Counted from the stretch's first letter, positions 1-8,308 are shown. The stretch is 17,841 nt of DNA from JALVIU01 sp964462295 (GCA_964462295.1 CAYWXH010000030.1:1-17841), one strand, 5' to 3'. The notes: generated by a model from the letters alone, not told the origin. Numbers and translations are program-made.

Positions 1-2
1 CA

Positions 3-92
3 CTCTTCTCCGCAGGAGCTCTAATTTCATCTATACCCATCTTCCTATTATTTTTTCTTACAAAAGTACCTCGTAAAAATAATTACTTATAA
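3..92 (+). CDS. C-terminal end of a membrane protein, possibly an ABC sugar permease (partial)
   Basis: Frame 3 is open from the left edge to a TAA at 90-92. The 29 visible residues form one strongly hydrophobic segment (roughly residues 1-19, containing AGALISSIPIFLLFFL) followed by a short basic tail (TKVPRKNNYL). This is how the last membrane helix of an inner-membrane protein ends on the cytoplasmic side. The SAGALISSIP stretch resembles the last helix of MalG-type permeases, but the usual GLTAGAVKG ending is absent, so another transporter family is equally possible. No clear terminator is seen before the next promoter. The call as a coding end is fairly safe; the family is a guess. Confidence 0.5.
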   Translation, partial: LFSAGALISSIPIFLLFFLTKVPRKNNYL

Positions 93-142
93 ATCCAAAT
101 AAAGTACATAGTAATAAAATAAAATTTGGGTAATTTAATTTA

Positions 143-171
143 TTGACAATAACTTTCTAAAGTGTTAAAAT
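143..171 (+). promoter_or_regulatory. sigma70-like promoter of the sugar ABC importer
   Basis: TTGACA at 143-148 is followed after 17 bases by TAAAAT at 166-171, preceded by TG at 163-164 (extended -10). The start of transcription would be near 178, giving a leader of about 29 nt. A short inverted repeat, ACTTT-CT-AAAGT at 152-163, lies in the spacer and could be an operator, but it is too short to be sure. Confidence 0.75.
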
Positions 172-206
172 TAAAGTAACTAAAATAAATTAGGGGGTGT
201 TAAATT

Positions 207-1484
207 ATGAAAAAATTAAGTCTGTTTTTGTTGTTGGCATTTGTTTTAACACTATTTAGCATGGGGGTAGCTTTTGCAAAGGATATAACGGTTACACTGC
301 TTATAGGGCCTGACACAACAGGGGTATGGCATAAAGAGGTAGCCCTTTTTGAAAAGAAAAACCCTGGAATAAAGATAAAGATAATTGAAGGCCCACACTC
401 TACAAACGACCGTTATCAGATGTTTGTAACAGCTTCTATGGCAAAGAAATCTCCATATGATATTGTTTGGGCAGATATTATCTGGATTCCACCTTTGGCA
501 CAAAAAGGATGGCTTCTCCCAATAAGTGATTATGTAGATGTAAATAAACTCTATGCACAAAACTTTAAGGCACCGGTAGATGGTAGTATTTGGGAAGGAA
601 AAGTCTATCGTGTACCTGCAACAAGTGATGCAGGGCTTATTTACTATAGAAAAGATATATTAGAAAAAGCAGGTGTAAAACCACCTAGAACCTTTAAAGA
701 ATTCTTCGAAGTTGCACAAAAACTTCAGGACCCCAAGAATGGTCTCTGGGGCTTTGTATATCAAGGCAAACAGTACGAAGGGCTTGTATGTTTCTACCTT
801 GAATGGCTCTGGGGTAATGGTGGCTACTACTACGATCCTGTAACAAGAAAAGTAGGTATAGATTCCCCAAAGGCAATTGAAGCCACTCAAATGTTAGTAG
901 ATACTATTCATAAGTATAAAATTACACCACCTGATGTGCTTTCCTTCCAAGAAGAAGAATCTAGAATGTTCTTTGAAAGTGGAAAGGCAGTATTTTTAAG
1001 AAACTGGCCATATGTATGGATATTATCACAAAACGATAAGATGTCTAAGGTGAAAGGAAAAGTCGGTGTAATGCCTGAATTTTATGCAGAGGGACAACAT
1101 CCATACGCAACACAAGGTGGCTGGGGTGCTGCTATCTCCAAATTTATAGAAAAAGACAAGATAGATGCAGCAATCAAGTTTGCACTCTTTATGGATAGCT
1201 ATGAAGCACAAAAGTTGGCGTTTATGGTAAATGGATGGGATGTAGCAAGAAGAGATATTTACTACGATCCAGAAGTACTTAAGAAAAATCCATTCTTCAA
1301 AGATTTAAGAGTAATACTTGAAAATACCAGATGGAGACCTGCAACTCCTATATGGCCAAAACTTTCAGATATTATGTCAAGATACCTCACAAAGGCTATG
1401 ACACAACAGATGACACCTGAAGAGGCAAATAAGAAGATGGCAGAAGAGGCAAGAAAGGCAGTAGCTGAATTTTGGAATAAATAA
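207..1484 (+). CDS. extracellular sugar-binding protein of an ABC importer, trehalose/maltose type
   Basis: This 425-residue protein is a family 1 periplasmic solute-binding protein. It has a Sec signal peptide (KK, a hydrophobic core, and AFA at residues 22-24 as the likely cleavage site). The mature part carries the family landmarks: a DIVWADIIWIPPLAQKGWL segment, AGLIYYRKDILEKAGVKPPRTF, and GFVYQGKQYEGLVCFYLEWL followed by GNGG. The last is typical of the trehalose/maltose-binding branch (ThuE, TMBP) rather than E. coli MalE. It delivers sugar to the two permeases encoded just downstream. The ATG at 207 has a good ribosome site, AGGGGGTG at 192-199. A strong hairpin follows the stop codon, which would make this gene more highly expressed than the permeases. 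Family is sure; substrate (trehalose, maltose or another alpha-glucoside) is inferred. Confidence 0.93.
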   Translation: MKKLSLFLLLAFVLTLFSMGVAFAKDITVTLLIGPDTTGVWHKEVALFEKKNPGIKIKIIEGPHSTNDRYQMFVTASMAKKSPYDIVWADIIWIPPLAQKGWLLPISDYVDVNKLYAQNFKAPVDGSIWEGKVYRVPATSDAGLIYYRKDILEKAGVKPPRTFKEFFEVAQKLQDPKNGLWGFVYQGKQYEGLVCFYLEWLWGNGGYYYDPVTRKVGIDSPKAIEATQMLVDTIHKYKITPPDVLSFQEEESRMFFESGKAVFLRNWPYVWILSQNDKMSKVKGKVGVMPEFYAEGQHPYATQGGWGAAISKFIEKDKIDAAIKFALFMDSYEAQKLAFMVNGWDVARRDIYYDPEVLKKNPFFKDLRVILENTRWRPATPIWPKLSDIMSRYLTKAMTQQMTPEEANKKMAEEARKAVAEFWNK

Positions 1485-1497
1485 CTTTAAATATGAT

Positions 1498-1529
1498 AAA
1501 AAAGGGGAGGCTTCGTCCTCCCCTTTTTT
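1498..1529 (+). terminator. strong hairpin with T-tract between binding protein and permease genes
   Basis: GGGGAGG (1504-1510) pairs with CCTCCCC (1517-1523) around the loop CTTCGT. The stem is flanked by A6 (1498-1503) and T6 (1524-1529), which also pair. This is a textbook intrinsic terminator, yet the next gene starts only 18 bases later on the same strand with its own ribosome site and no obvious promoter. It therefore probably works as a partial terminator or mRNA-stabilising stem that favours the binding-protein message. Confidence 0.9.
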
Positions 1530-1547
1530 ATATAAGGAGCGGATATA

Positions 1548-2426
1548 ATGGTAATAAAAAGATCAACTTATATAAAGTATCTTTTCCTTTTTCTCTCTCC
1601 CGCAATTATCCTTATACTGATTTTTAAAGTCTATCCCCTTGTGCAAAATCTTATATATGCTATAGTAAATGATGACGGACATCTTACCTTTAGATATTTT
1701 AATGAAACACTCCATGATCCTGCTTTTTGGAACTCCTCGTGGATTACTATAAAGTTTGCATTTATCACTGTTTCCCTTGAAATGATCATAGGGTTTATAT
1801 TTGCACTATTATTAAATGCAAAGTTTCATGGAAGAAAGGTCATGCGTACAATCTTTCTTATCCCATGGGCACTACCCACAGCTATTATGGCTGTAGGCTG
1901 GAAATTTTTGTTTCAGCAATCTTATGGACCTATTCCGTGGCTTCTCTATTGGCTAAAGTTTACAAAAAGCCCTCCATATTTTCTTACAGATCCTAAGATG
2001 AGTTTTGTAGCGATAGTAATTGCAGATGTATGGAAAACAGTCCCATTTGTTGCACTTCTCATACTTGCAGGCCTTCAGGCTATACCTGAAGAATTGTATG
2101 AATCTATGGACATAGATGGGGCATCTGGATGGGGAAAACTTATATACCTTACCATACCTCTGCTTATTCCTACCTTCATAGTTACACTTATGTTTCGATT
2201 TTTAGAGGCATTCGGCGTATTTGACCTTATCTGGGTACTTACTCAAGGGGGACCTGGAAATGCCACTATGGCACTTTCCCCATATATCTATAAAAAAATC
2301 TTTATGTGGATGGAAATTCATGGAGGGGCAGCAACTGCAACATTTACTGCACTTTATATTATAGTAATAATCCTACTTATTCAATACATTAGAACTACAT
2401 TAAAAAGGAGATATGGAACGATATGA
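1548..2426 (+). CDS. sugar ABC importer permease, MalF-like
   Basis: This 292-residue integral membrane protein has about six hydrophobic segments (roughly residues 11-30, 68-90, 100-120, 152-176, 204-228 and 262-282). The EAA loop that contacts the ATPase is at about 181-204 (EELYESMDIDGASGW, ending LTIP). The region around PWALPTAIMAVGWKFLF is typical of the MalF/UgpA permease group (binding-protein-dependent transport inner membrane component). The family often has a longer form with an extra periplasmic domain (E. coli MalF); this one is the short form usual in thermophiles and Gram-positives. The start has AAGGAG at 1534-1539. Its end overlaps the next permease gene by 4 bases (ATGA), so the two are translationally coupled and form the membrane pore together. 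Confidence 0.95.
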   Translation: MVIKRSTYIKYLFLFLSPAIILILIFKVYPLVQNLIYAIVNDDGHLTFRYFNETLHDPAFWNSSWITIKFAFITVSLEMIIGFIFALLLNAKFHGRKVMRTIFLIPWALPTAIMAVGWKFLFQQSYGPIPWLLYWLKFTKSPPYFLTDPKMSFVAIVIADVWKTVPFVALLILAGLQAIPEELYESMDIDGASGWGKLIYLTIPLLIPTFIVTLMFRFLEAFGVFDLIWVLTQGGPGNATMALSPYIYKKIFMWMEIHGGAATATFTALYIIVIILLIQYIRTTLKRRYGTI

Positions 2427-3250
2427 TGAATAAAAACTTTAAGATATATCTAGGTGTGGGTCTTATGGCCCTTTACTGTCTATTTCCTATTTATTTTTTA
2501 CTCCTTTATTCTTTTGAACCGAGTGAGGCAGCATACCACTCACCTCCTGTATTTTATCCTATAGGGTTTACATTTGAAAACTATATAGGGGTATTCAAAT
2601 CTATACCCCTTGTAAGATACGCAATAAATAGTTTGATCGTCTCTTTTTCTGCTACCTTTCTTACACTTTTATTTGGCTCTATGGCAGCATATGGCGTATC
2701 TGTTCTGAATTTCAAAGGTAAAGAGCTATTTTTAAACAGTCTTATTCTTTTAGGGTTTTTTCCTGCAGCTACCATGATATTTCCAATCTATAAAATGTTC
2801 TCTGATCTGAATCTCTTAAACAATTATCTTGCCTTAATACTTCCTTATACGGTAGCTGGATTACCCCTTACCACATGGGTAATAGCTACATATTTTGAGA
2901 ATGTACCGAAAGACCTTATAGATGCGGCAAGTGTAGATGGATTATCCCTTGGAGGGACTTATGCAAAAATTATGATACCACTTTCTCTTCCCGCATTATC
3001 CACTGTTGCAATCCTTGATTTTATCGCATTTTGGAATGAATTTATCTATGCACTTACATTTATGCCTGATTCAAATATGAGAACAGTAACAGTAGGTATA
3101 TCTCTCATATCAGGAAGATTTGTATACCAATTTCCCTGGGGTCAGATTATAGCAGCAGCACTTATGGTAACAATTCCCCTTGTAATAATGGTATTTGTGG
3201 CACAGGAAAAGATTATAAGCGGACTTACTGCAGGTGCAGTAAAAGGCTAA
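2423..3250 (+). CDS. sugar ABC importer permease, MalG-like
   Basis: This 275-residue inner-membrane permease is the partner of the MalF-like protein. It shows the MalG-type N-terminal segment followed by ENYIGVF, the EAA loop at about residues 164-190 (DLIDAASVDG, ending in IPLSLP), and the classic C-terminus SGLTAGAVKG. About six membrane segments are visible. The start ATG overlaps the upstream stop (ATGA at 2423-2426). A second ATG follows directly at 2426, so the exact first codon is uncertain by one residue. GGAG at 2407-2410 is rather far away, which fits coupling to the upstream gene. No ATP-binding subunit follows: the next gene converges from the other strand. A shared MsiK/MalK-type ATPase encoded elsewhere is therefore expected. 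Confidence 0.95.
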   Translation: MMNKNFKIYLGVGLMALYCLFPIYFLLLYSFEPSEAAYHSPPVFYPIGFTFENYIGVFKSIPLVRYAINSLIVSFSATFLTLLFGSMAAYGVSVLNFKGKELFLNSLILLGFFPAATMIFPIYKMFSDLNLLNNYLALILPYTVAGLPLTTWVIATYFENVPKDLIDAASVDGLSLGGTYAKIMIPLSLPALSTVAILDFIAFWNEFIYALTFMPDSNMRTVTVGISLISGRFVYQFPWGQIIAAALMVTIPLVIMVFVAQEKIISGLTAGAVKG

Positions 3251-3272
3251 GGAGGGAGAATTATCCCTCCTT
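3249..3272. terminator. shared hairpin between convergent permease and glucosidase genes
   Basis: AAGGAGGGA (3249-3257) is perfectly complementary to TCCCTCCTT (3264-3272) with a 6-base loop. The left arm takes in the last two bases of the permease stop codon. The right arm encodes the last three codons (Lys-Glu-Gly) of the glucosidase on the minus strand. T-tracts are weak on both sides, so it may act as a bidirectional terminator or simply as a 3'-end protecting stem. Confidence 0.65.
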
Positions 3273-4886
3273 AAATATTATCCCTTCAAAAGGCAAAACC
3301 TCTATCTCATTAGATAACAAATCTCCTTCTTTCCTATATGTCCCAATATATACAGTATATTTATCAGACAGACCATATTTTTTTAGATTACACCTTACAA
3401 CCTCTTCCTTTAAATTCACAAGGATATATTTAGTCTCACTGGGGGTAAATCTTTTATATAATAGAATATCTTCTGTATCTTCTATAAGGGACCTATATTC
3501 TCCCAACTTTAAAGCATTACTCCCTTTTCTCTTTTTTATAAGTCTTTTATAATAGGAGAGTATAGAGTCTGGATCCTTAACTTCTTTTTCTACATTTACA
3601 TAAGACTTGTTTTCATTTACTGGAAGCCACGGCTCTACCTTTGAAAAACCTGCAAATTTTGTATCATCCCACTGCATAGGGGTTCTTACCACATCTCTTC
3701 CTTCTGTCTTAGGCCATAGGTTTTTACCCAGTGGGTCCATGATTTTCTCATATGGGATAGGGGTATTTTCCATACCAATTTCTTCACCATAGTAGATAAA
3801 GGGTGTACCCCGTAGGGTAAGAAGCAATGTAGCAAGTGCTTTGGCAAGTGCCTTTTTATCATTTGCATATTTAGAAAATCTAGAAATAATCCTTGTTGTA
3901 TCATGGTTTCCCAACACATAACTTGGCCATGCTATAGTATTGTATATTTTATCTGTTTCAATAATAAGTTTATTTATGGCATTTGGGTCAAGTTTTTCTA
4001 TGTGTAAAAATTCAAAATTAAATGCAAGATGAAGTCTTCCAGGAATAACAAAATCAAGATATCCCACAAGTCCTCTATCTGTTGCCACCTCTCCCACACC
4101 TACAATATCCCCATATGAATCCATAATCTCTCTTATCTCTTCTACTGCAAGGAGAGTCTCAGGCCTTCCTGCTATAGGAAACATATTGTATCTTAAAAAC
4201 TTATTTGGGTTATCCGCCCTATATGGATTAAGTGTAGTATCTCTTAATTTTGGATCTTTATAATACAAGCTCACAACATCAAATCTAAAACCATCTACCC
4301 CCCTGTCTAACCAAAATCTAATACTATCAAAAACTGCCTCTTTTACCTTTGGATTTCTCCAATTAAGATCTGGCTGTTCCTTTGCAAAAAGCCTTAAATA
4401 GTACTGACCTCTCTCCTCACACCACTGCCATGCACTCTCATCCTTTATTCCCGTGAAAAAAGAGAGCCAATTGTTGGGGGGTGAACCATCTGGTTTTGGA
4501 TCTTGCCATATGTACCAGTCTGCCTTGGGATTATCCTTAGAACTCTTTGATTCTAAAAACCATGGGTGCTGGTCTGATGTATGGTTATACACCTGATCAA
4601 TTATAACCCTTATACCCCTCTTATGGGCCTCATCCAAAAGCTCATCAAAATCTGAAAGTGTACCAAATATAGGGTCTACATCCTTATAATCTGAAATATC
4701 ATAGCCAAAATCTGCCATGGGAGATTTAAAAAAGGGTGAGATCCATATACCGTCAATACCTAAATCAGAAAGATAATCAAGTTTTTTTACGATCCCTTTC
4801 AAATCTCCTATACCATCATTGTTTGTATCATAAAAACTCCTTGGGTAGATCTGATAAAAAACAGCTTCACGCCACCAATCACCCAT
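3261..4886 (-). CDS. GH13 alpha-glucosidase (oligo-1,6-glucosidase/alpha-glucosidase type)
   Basis: This 541-residue cytoplasmic enzyme (no signal peptide) hydrolyses alpha-glucosides from the non-reducing end. The GH13 barrel is complete: the metal-binding loop DTNNDGIGD at 20-28, region I with Asp97, Asn101 and His102, region II RFD with nucleophile Asp203, region III with acid/base Glu266 (VGEV), and region IV with Asp329 (GNHD). Features such as DQHPWFLESK, DPKPDGSPPNNW and QPDLNWRNP match the alpha-glucosidase group near GH13_23, where maltose, sucrose or isomaltose are cleaved; trehalose-6-phosphate hydrolase is less likely without a PTS gene nearby. It is the last gene of the kinase-lipoprotein-glucosidase unit, 12 bases after the lipoprotein, with AAGGAGGG as ribosome site. 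It probably splits the sugar brought in by the importer encoded opposite. Confidence 0.93.
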   Translation of the reverse strand: MGDWWREAVFYQIYPRSFYDTNNDGIGDLKGIVKKLDYLSDLGIDGIWISPFFKSPMADFGYDISDYKDVDPIFGTLSDFDELLDEAHKRGIRVIIDQVYNHTSDQHPWFLESKSSKDNPKADWYIWQDPKPDGSPPNNWLSFFTGIKDESAWQWCEERGQYYLRLFAKEQPDLNWRNPKVKEAVFDSIRFWLDRGVDGFRFDVVSLYYKDPKLRDTTLNPYRADNPNKFLRYNMFPIAGRPETLLAVEEIREIMDSYGDIVGVGEVATDRGLVGYLDFVIPGRLHLAFNFEFLHIEKLDPNAINKLIIETDKIYNTIAWPSYVLGNHDTTRIISRFSKYANDKKALAKALATLLLTLRGTPFIYYGEEIGMENTPIPYEKIMDPLGKNLWPKTEGRDVVRTPMQWDDTKFAGFSKVEPWLPVNENKSYVNVEKEVKDPDSILSYYKRLIKKRKGSNALKLGEYRSLIEDTEDILLYKRFTPSETKYILVNLKEEVVRCNLKKYGLSDKYTVYIGTYRKEGDLLSNEIEVLPFEGIIFKEG

Positions 4887-4898
4887 AATACCCTCCTT

Positions 4899-5465
4899 CT
4901 ATTCTTCACTATTTGTAAATGTAATAGTACCTGTTGAGCCTTCTATATAATTACTCCCGGTATCATATCCCTTTGCATATATATTTATATTAAGTCCTGA
5001 AATGGCATTTGCTACATTTACACCGGGATAAGAATCATATTTTTTGATCATCTCTTTTATATCATCCCGGGTATAGACCTTTTTCCATGATATACTTCCC
5101 CCTGGTGCTATCTCATATGTACCAAATTTCTCCCCTATTTCCTCTGCATTAAGTATTTCATCTGGGATAGGAAAGCTTACTATAGAAAACCTCATAATCC
5201 CTTTGATTTCCAGTTTAGAAATATAAATCTTTACATTGAGAGGATTTTCAATCTTTATAGTATATGCCCATCCTTTATCAGGTGAAGAAAAGGGTACAGG
5301 ATTAGGATAACAAGTAATAGCCAAACCAGATGAGGTGGGTGGTTCTGGTTTTGGTAGATTAGATGCAACACCTGCAACAACAGAAAGTGCTGCAAGCTGA
5401 GATATACATCCCCCTATGAATACCAGAAGCAGTAATAATGAGATCAATATTGCGATAGATTTCAT
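4899..5465 (-). CDS. small lipoprotein of unknown family
   Basis: I do not recognise this 188-residue protein. It begins with a lipoprotein signal peptide: KS, a leucine-rich core, then IGGC with the modified cysteine at position 20. A proline-rich linker (about 37-45) leads to a domain of alternating beta-strand pattern (about 48-185) beginning AITCYPNPVPF, with KIENPLNVKIYISKLEIKG. That pattern looks like an Ig-like or LEA14-like beta-sandwich, as in many small envelope proteins, but this is only a resemblance. The ATG at 5465 has AGGAGGTC at 5469-5476 overlapping the kinase stop codon, so translation is coupled. Its place between a membrane sensor kinase and a glucosidase suggests, without proving it, a periplasm-side role in sensing or sugar handling. 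Confidence 0.8.
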   Translation of the reverse strand: MKSIAILISLLLLLVFIGGCISQLAALSVVAGVASNLPKPEPPTSSGLAITCYPNPVPFSSPDKGWAYTIKIENPLNVKIYISKLEIKGIMRFSIVSFPIPDEILNAEEIGEKFGTYEIAPGGSISWKKVYTRDDIKEMIKKYDSYPGVNVANAISGLNINIYAKGYDTGSNYIEGSTGTITFTNSEE

Positions 5466-5474
5466 TTTGACCTC

Positions 5475-8129
5475 CTAAAATTGTTGTTTATTTTTCTCTT
5501 GTAATATCTCCCCTATAAGAATAAATAACTCAGAAAGGGTATAAGGTTTACGAAGATAACCAGAAAAGCCATAATCTCTATACCTTATCAATACATCGGT
5601 ATCTGTATATCCACTGGATACAATAGCAGAGACATTAGGGTCTATCTCTCTAAGGAATTTAATGGTCTCCTTTCCACCCATCCCATCAGGGATAGTAAGG
5701 TCCATTATCACAAGATCAAAGGGGTCACCTTTTTTAATTGCCTCTTTATATTTTTCGATAGCCTCTTCTCCGTCTCTTGCCACATCTACTTCATACTCGT
5801 GCATTTGTAAAGTATCTTTAAGAAAATCTCTTATCATCTCTTCATCATCCATTATAAGTATTTTAGCACCTTCACTATATTCTTTTATTTCCTGTTTTCC
5901 ATCCAACTCTTTAGGATCTTCCTTCTCCTCTCCTGTAATGGGAAGCCATATATAAAATGTTGTACCTTCTCCCTCTTTAGATGAAACTTCCATGTAACCT
6001 CTGTGTTTCTTTATTATCATATAAGATGTTGCAAGTCCTAAACCAGAACCTTTTGATTTTGTAGTAAAAAAGGGCTCAAAAATATGAGAAATTAAATCTT
6101 TAGGAATACCAGGTCCAGTATCACTTATAGAAATTTTTAATGCCTTTTTTGTATTAATATGTCCTTTTTTATCAGGTGGTACCTCTAAAACCTCTACCTT
6201 TACAGTAAGGGTTCCGCCATCTCTCATGACATCTATGGCATTTGCTATGATATTTTGAATCACTCTACTTATCTGACCTTTGTCTATGTCTATAGGTGGC
6301 AAATCCTGTGGAATATCTAACTTTAGTTTTATAGGTAACCCTCGTAAAGCAAATTCAATTGTATCTATAAGGAGTTCTCTAATAGTAGTAACTTCTTTTA
6401 TAGGTTCTCCTCCCTTGGAGAGGGAAAGTAACTGGGAGCTTAGAGAACGAGCCTCATCTAATATAGATTCTACTCTTTCTATTCTTTTATGCAATTCTGG
6501 CTCATTAGGAAATTTAAGCTTTAAAATAGATAGGTTTCCGAATATAGCTGTAAGCATATTGTTAAAGTCATGGGCTATACCTCCTGCAAATAAAGACATA
6601 GACTCAAATCTGGAAAGTTCCAATAGTCTTTTTTCTGCCTCCTTTCTATGTGAGACATCACGGGCAAATACAAGATAATATTCCTCACCAGATACTATTA
6701 TTCTTTTTATATTGGCCTCTATGTATATATCATTTGTTGTTTTGTCTATCTTCACTTTACCCTCAATTAAAAGATCTTTCTTCATCTCTGGCCTCTTCAA
6801 GATACCCTCTTTATCTACACTGAAAAATTCTATTATATTAAAAATATTAAGTCCTATAATCTCATCCTTCGTCATTTGAAGAAGTTCAGAGGCCTTTTTA
6901 TTTACATTAATTATATAACCCTCCGAATCATGGAAAAATATTGCATCTCCTCCACTTTCAAATAAAGTCTTATAAAGGTTCATAGTCTCTCTTAACTCTT
7001 TTTCCACCTTGAGTCTTGCATCCATTTCTTGCTGAAGTTCTTCTACCGTCTTTTGAAGCATAACAGTACGTTCTGTAACCCTTTCTTGAAGTTCTGCATT
7101 TAGGGAGAGTAACTCCTCTCTAAGTTTTCTTTCTTCTGTGACATCTATTATCATAACTACTATTCCAATAAGTCTATTATCCTCTATAGGGATCTTTTTT
7201 ATTGTAAAAATTCTCCCTCCTCTTCTTATTTCAAAGTTTTTCTCATCTTTATTGCACTCCTTTATAATTCTTTCAACTTGGATGCCTTCCACTTCTTTTC
7301 CTTCCAATCCCAACCATTTCTTTGCCACTTTGTTTATACTAACGACCCTCCTTTTTGGGGTCAACACGATAATTCCATCTTGTGCATTGTTAAAAACCTC
7401 TTCACTAAATGCTTCAATAGATGGCACTAAAAATCCAAACTTCTTCATCCCTAAGATTATAAAGAAAACAATAGAAATAGCAGATAGCATCTGAAGAAGA
7501 ATAAATATCTGTGGGGTAAGATATTTATTCATAAGAATGGTAAGTAAGGATCCTATAGATAAGGTAGTAATTCCACCTATTAAAAATATATTTAACTGAG
7601 ATTTTTTATCCGGGTCATCTTCGGTTTTGCTATGTCTATAGATTATATAAAAAGAGTAAATAACAGGAAGTATTATGGCAAGGACAAAGAGTACTTTTAA
7701 AACGAGTGATCCGTAAGGTTTTGCTACATAATGGAGGGAATTAATGTATTGGGGTTCATTAGGTACCCTCTTTGAAAAATCTACTATTACATTGGTAAAA
7801 TTGTATATAACTATAGAAAAAAGAGAGAGAAAAAGGAAAATCTTATAAGGTAAATCTGGTCTTTTATTCAAAAAGGCATATACAAAGTTAAGAGTAAAAA
7901 ATCCCAAAAGAAAAGTAAAAACAGAAGAGGTCCTTAATAGAAAAAATGTAAATGGTGATACAGGGATATTGTGTAACAAAAAGGTTGTATTCATCCACAA
8001 CAACATGTTGGTCAAAAAGAGTATGAAGGAGATACTAACTTTAGTCTTTCTTGCTTTTATAAAGATATAGATAAGTGTAGCAAATATGATTATTTCGGTA
8101 AGGAAAAGTGGTATAGTATATGGTTTCAT
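5475..8129 (-). CDS. membrane-bound hybrid histidine kinase with two PAS domains and a receiver
   Basis: This 884-residue sensor has, in order: seven or so membrane segments at about 1-228 (like the N-terminal 7TM module of histidine kinases); PAS 1 at about 240-335 (NAQDGIIVL); a coiled coil at about 333-382; PAS 2 at about 383-495 (GGDAIFFHDSEGYI); the phosphoacceptor His520 in AGGIAHDFNN; an ATPase domain with N-box Asn630, SDTGPGI at 669-675 and GSGLGLA at 694-700; and a C-terminal receiver at about 755-880 with Asp761/762, phosphoacceptor Asp810 and Lys861. All catalytic residues are present, so phosphorelay from His520 to Asp810 is expected. There is no DNA-binding output domain and no separate response regulator in the window. 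It is first in a unit with the lipoprotein and glucosidase genes. The ATG at 8129 follows AGAGGAAG. Confidence 0.93.
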   Translation of the reverse strand: MKPYTIPLFLTEIIIFATLIYIFIKARKTKVSISFILFLTNMLLWMNTTFLLHNIPVSPFTFFLLRTSSVFTFLLGFFTLNFVYAFLNKRPDLPYKIFLFLSLFSIVIYNFTNVIVDFSKRVPNEPQYINSLHYVAKPYGSLVLKVLFVLAIILPVIYSFYIIYRHSKTEDDPDKKSQLNIFLIGGITTLSIGSLLTILMNKYLTPQIFILLQMLSAISIVFFIILGMKKFGFLVPSIEAFSEEVFNNAQDGIIVLTPKRRVVSINKVAKKWLGLEGKEVEGIQVERIIKECNKDEKNFEIRRGGRIFTIKKIPIEDNRLIGIVVMIIDVTEERKLREELLSLNAELQERVTERTVMLQKTVEELQQEMDARLKVEKELRETMNLYKTLFESGGDAIFFHDSEGYIINVNKKASELLQMTKDEIIGLNIFNIIEFFSVDKEGILKRPEMKKDLLIEGKVKIDKTTNDIYIEANIKRIIVSGEEYYLVFARDVSHRKEAEKRLLELSRFESMSLFAGGIAHDFNNMLTAIFGNLSILKLKFPNEPELHKRIERVESILDEARSLSSQLLSLSKGGEPIKEVTTIRELLIDTIEFALRGLPIKLKLDIPQDLPPIDIDKGQISRVIQNIIANAIDVMRDGGTLTVKVEVLEVPPDKKGHINTKKALKISISDTGPGIPKDLISHIFEPFFTTKSKGSGLGLATSYMIIKKHRGYMEVSSKEGEGTTFYIWLPITGEEKEDPKELDGKQEIKEYSEGAKILIMDDEEMIRDFLKDTLQMHEYEVDVARDGEEAIEKYKEAIKKGDPFDLVIMDLTIPDGMGGKETIKFLREIDPNVSAIVSSGYTDTDVLIRYRDYGFSGYLRKPYTLSELFILIGEILQEKNKQQF

Positions 8130-8164
8130 ATCTTCCTCTCAAGTATCGATTTTTATTATTAATT

Positions 8165-8173
8165 ATTATACCA
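8165..8173 (-). promoter_or_regulatory. extended -10 promoter of the kinase unit
   Basis: On the minus strand TGGTATAAT (8173 down to 8165) is a perfect extended -10 element. No good -35 is present (AGGATG at 17 bases). Just upstream lie two direct 10-base copies of TAAGAAAAAA (8205-8214 and 8195-8204 on the minus strand). If transcription starts near 8158, these fall at about -37 to -56, where an UP element would sit. Confidence 0.65.
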
Positions 8174-8194
8174 TATAAATAAATCCCCATCCTA

Positions 8195-8214
8195 TTTTTT
8201 CTTATTTTTTCTTA
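8195..8214 (-). repeat. tandem 10-base A-tract repeat, possible UP element
   Basis: TTTTTTCTTA occurs twice in direct tandem on the plus strand (8195-8204, 8205-8214). Two A-tracts spaced one helical turn apart would bend DNA. Their position upstream of the kinase -10 element fits a binding site for the RNA polymerase alpha subunit. Confidence 0.45.
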
Positions 8215-8249
8215 CCTTCTAACTATCACAAAAGAATGTAATTTATAGG

Positions 8250-8278
8250 TTGACCGCTTGGCCTATTTTTGTTATATT
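8250..8278 (+). promoter_or_regulatory. sigma70-like promoter of wecB
   Basis: TTGACC (8250-8255) and TATATT (8273-8278) are separated by 17 bases. Transcription would start near 8285. That is downstream of a possible TTG codon at 8258 and upstream of the ATG at 8309, so it decides the start of wecB in favour of the ATG. Confidence 0.7.
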
Positions 8279-8308
8279 AAAAACAATGATACTTTTTTGG
8301 AGAAAAAC

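Noticed and set aside
1..40. Minus-strand gene start (MGIDEIRAP...) running off the left edge
   Set aside because: The ribosome site would touch the ATG, and the plus-strand frame 3 gives a convincing membrane-protein C-terminus over the same bases.
7138..7494. 118-codon plus-strand frame opposite the kinase gene, and similar frames opposite other genes
   Set aside because: Shadow frames of well-supported genes, with no ribosome site or recognisable motif.
8258..8308. TTG start giving wecB 17 extra residues
   Set aside because: It lies upstream of the predicted transcription start, and the conserved N-terminal motif begins at the ATG at 8309.
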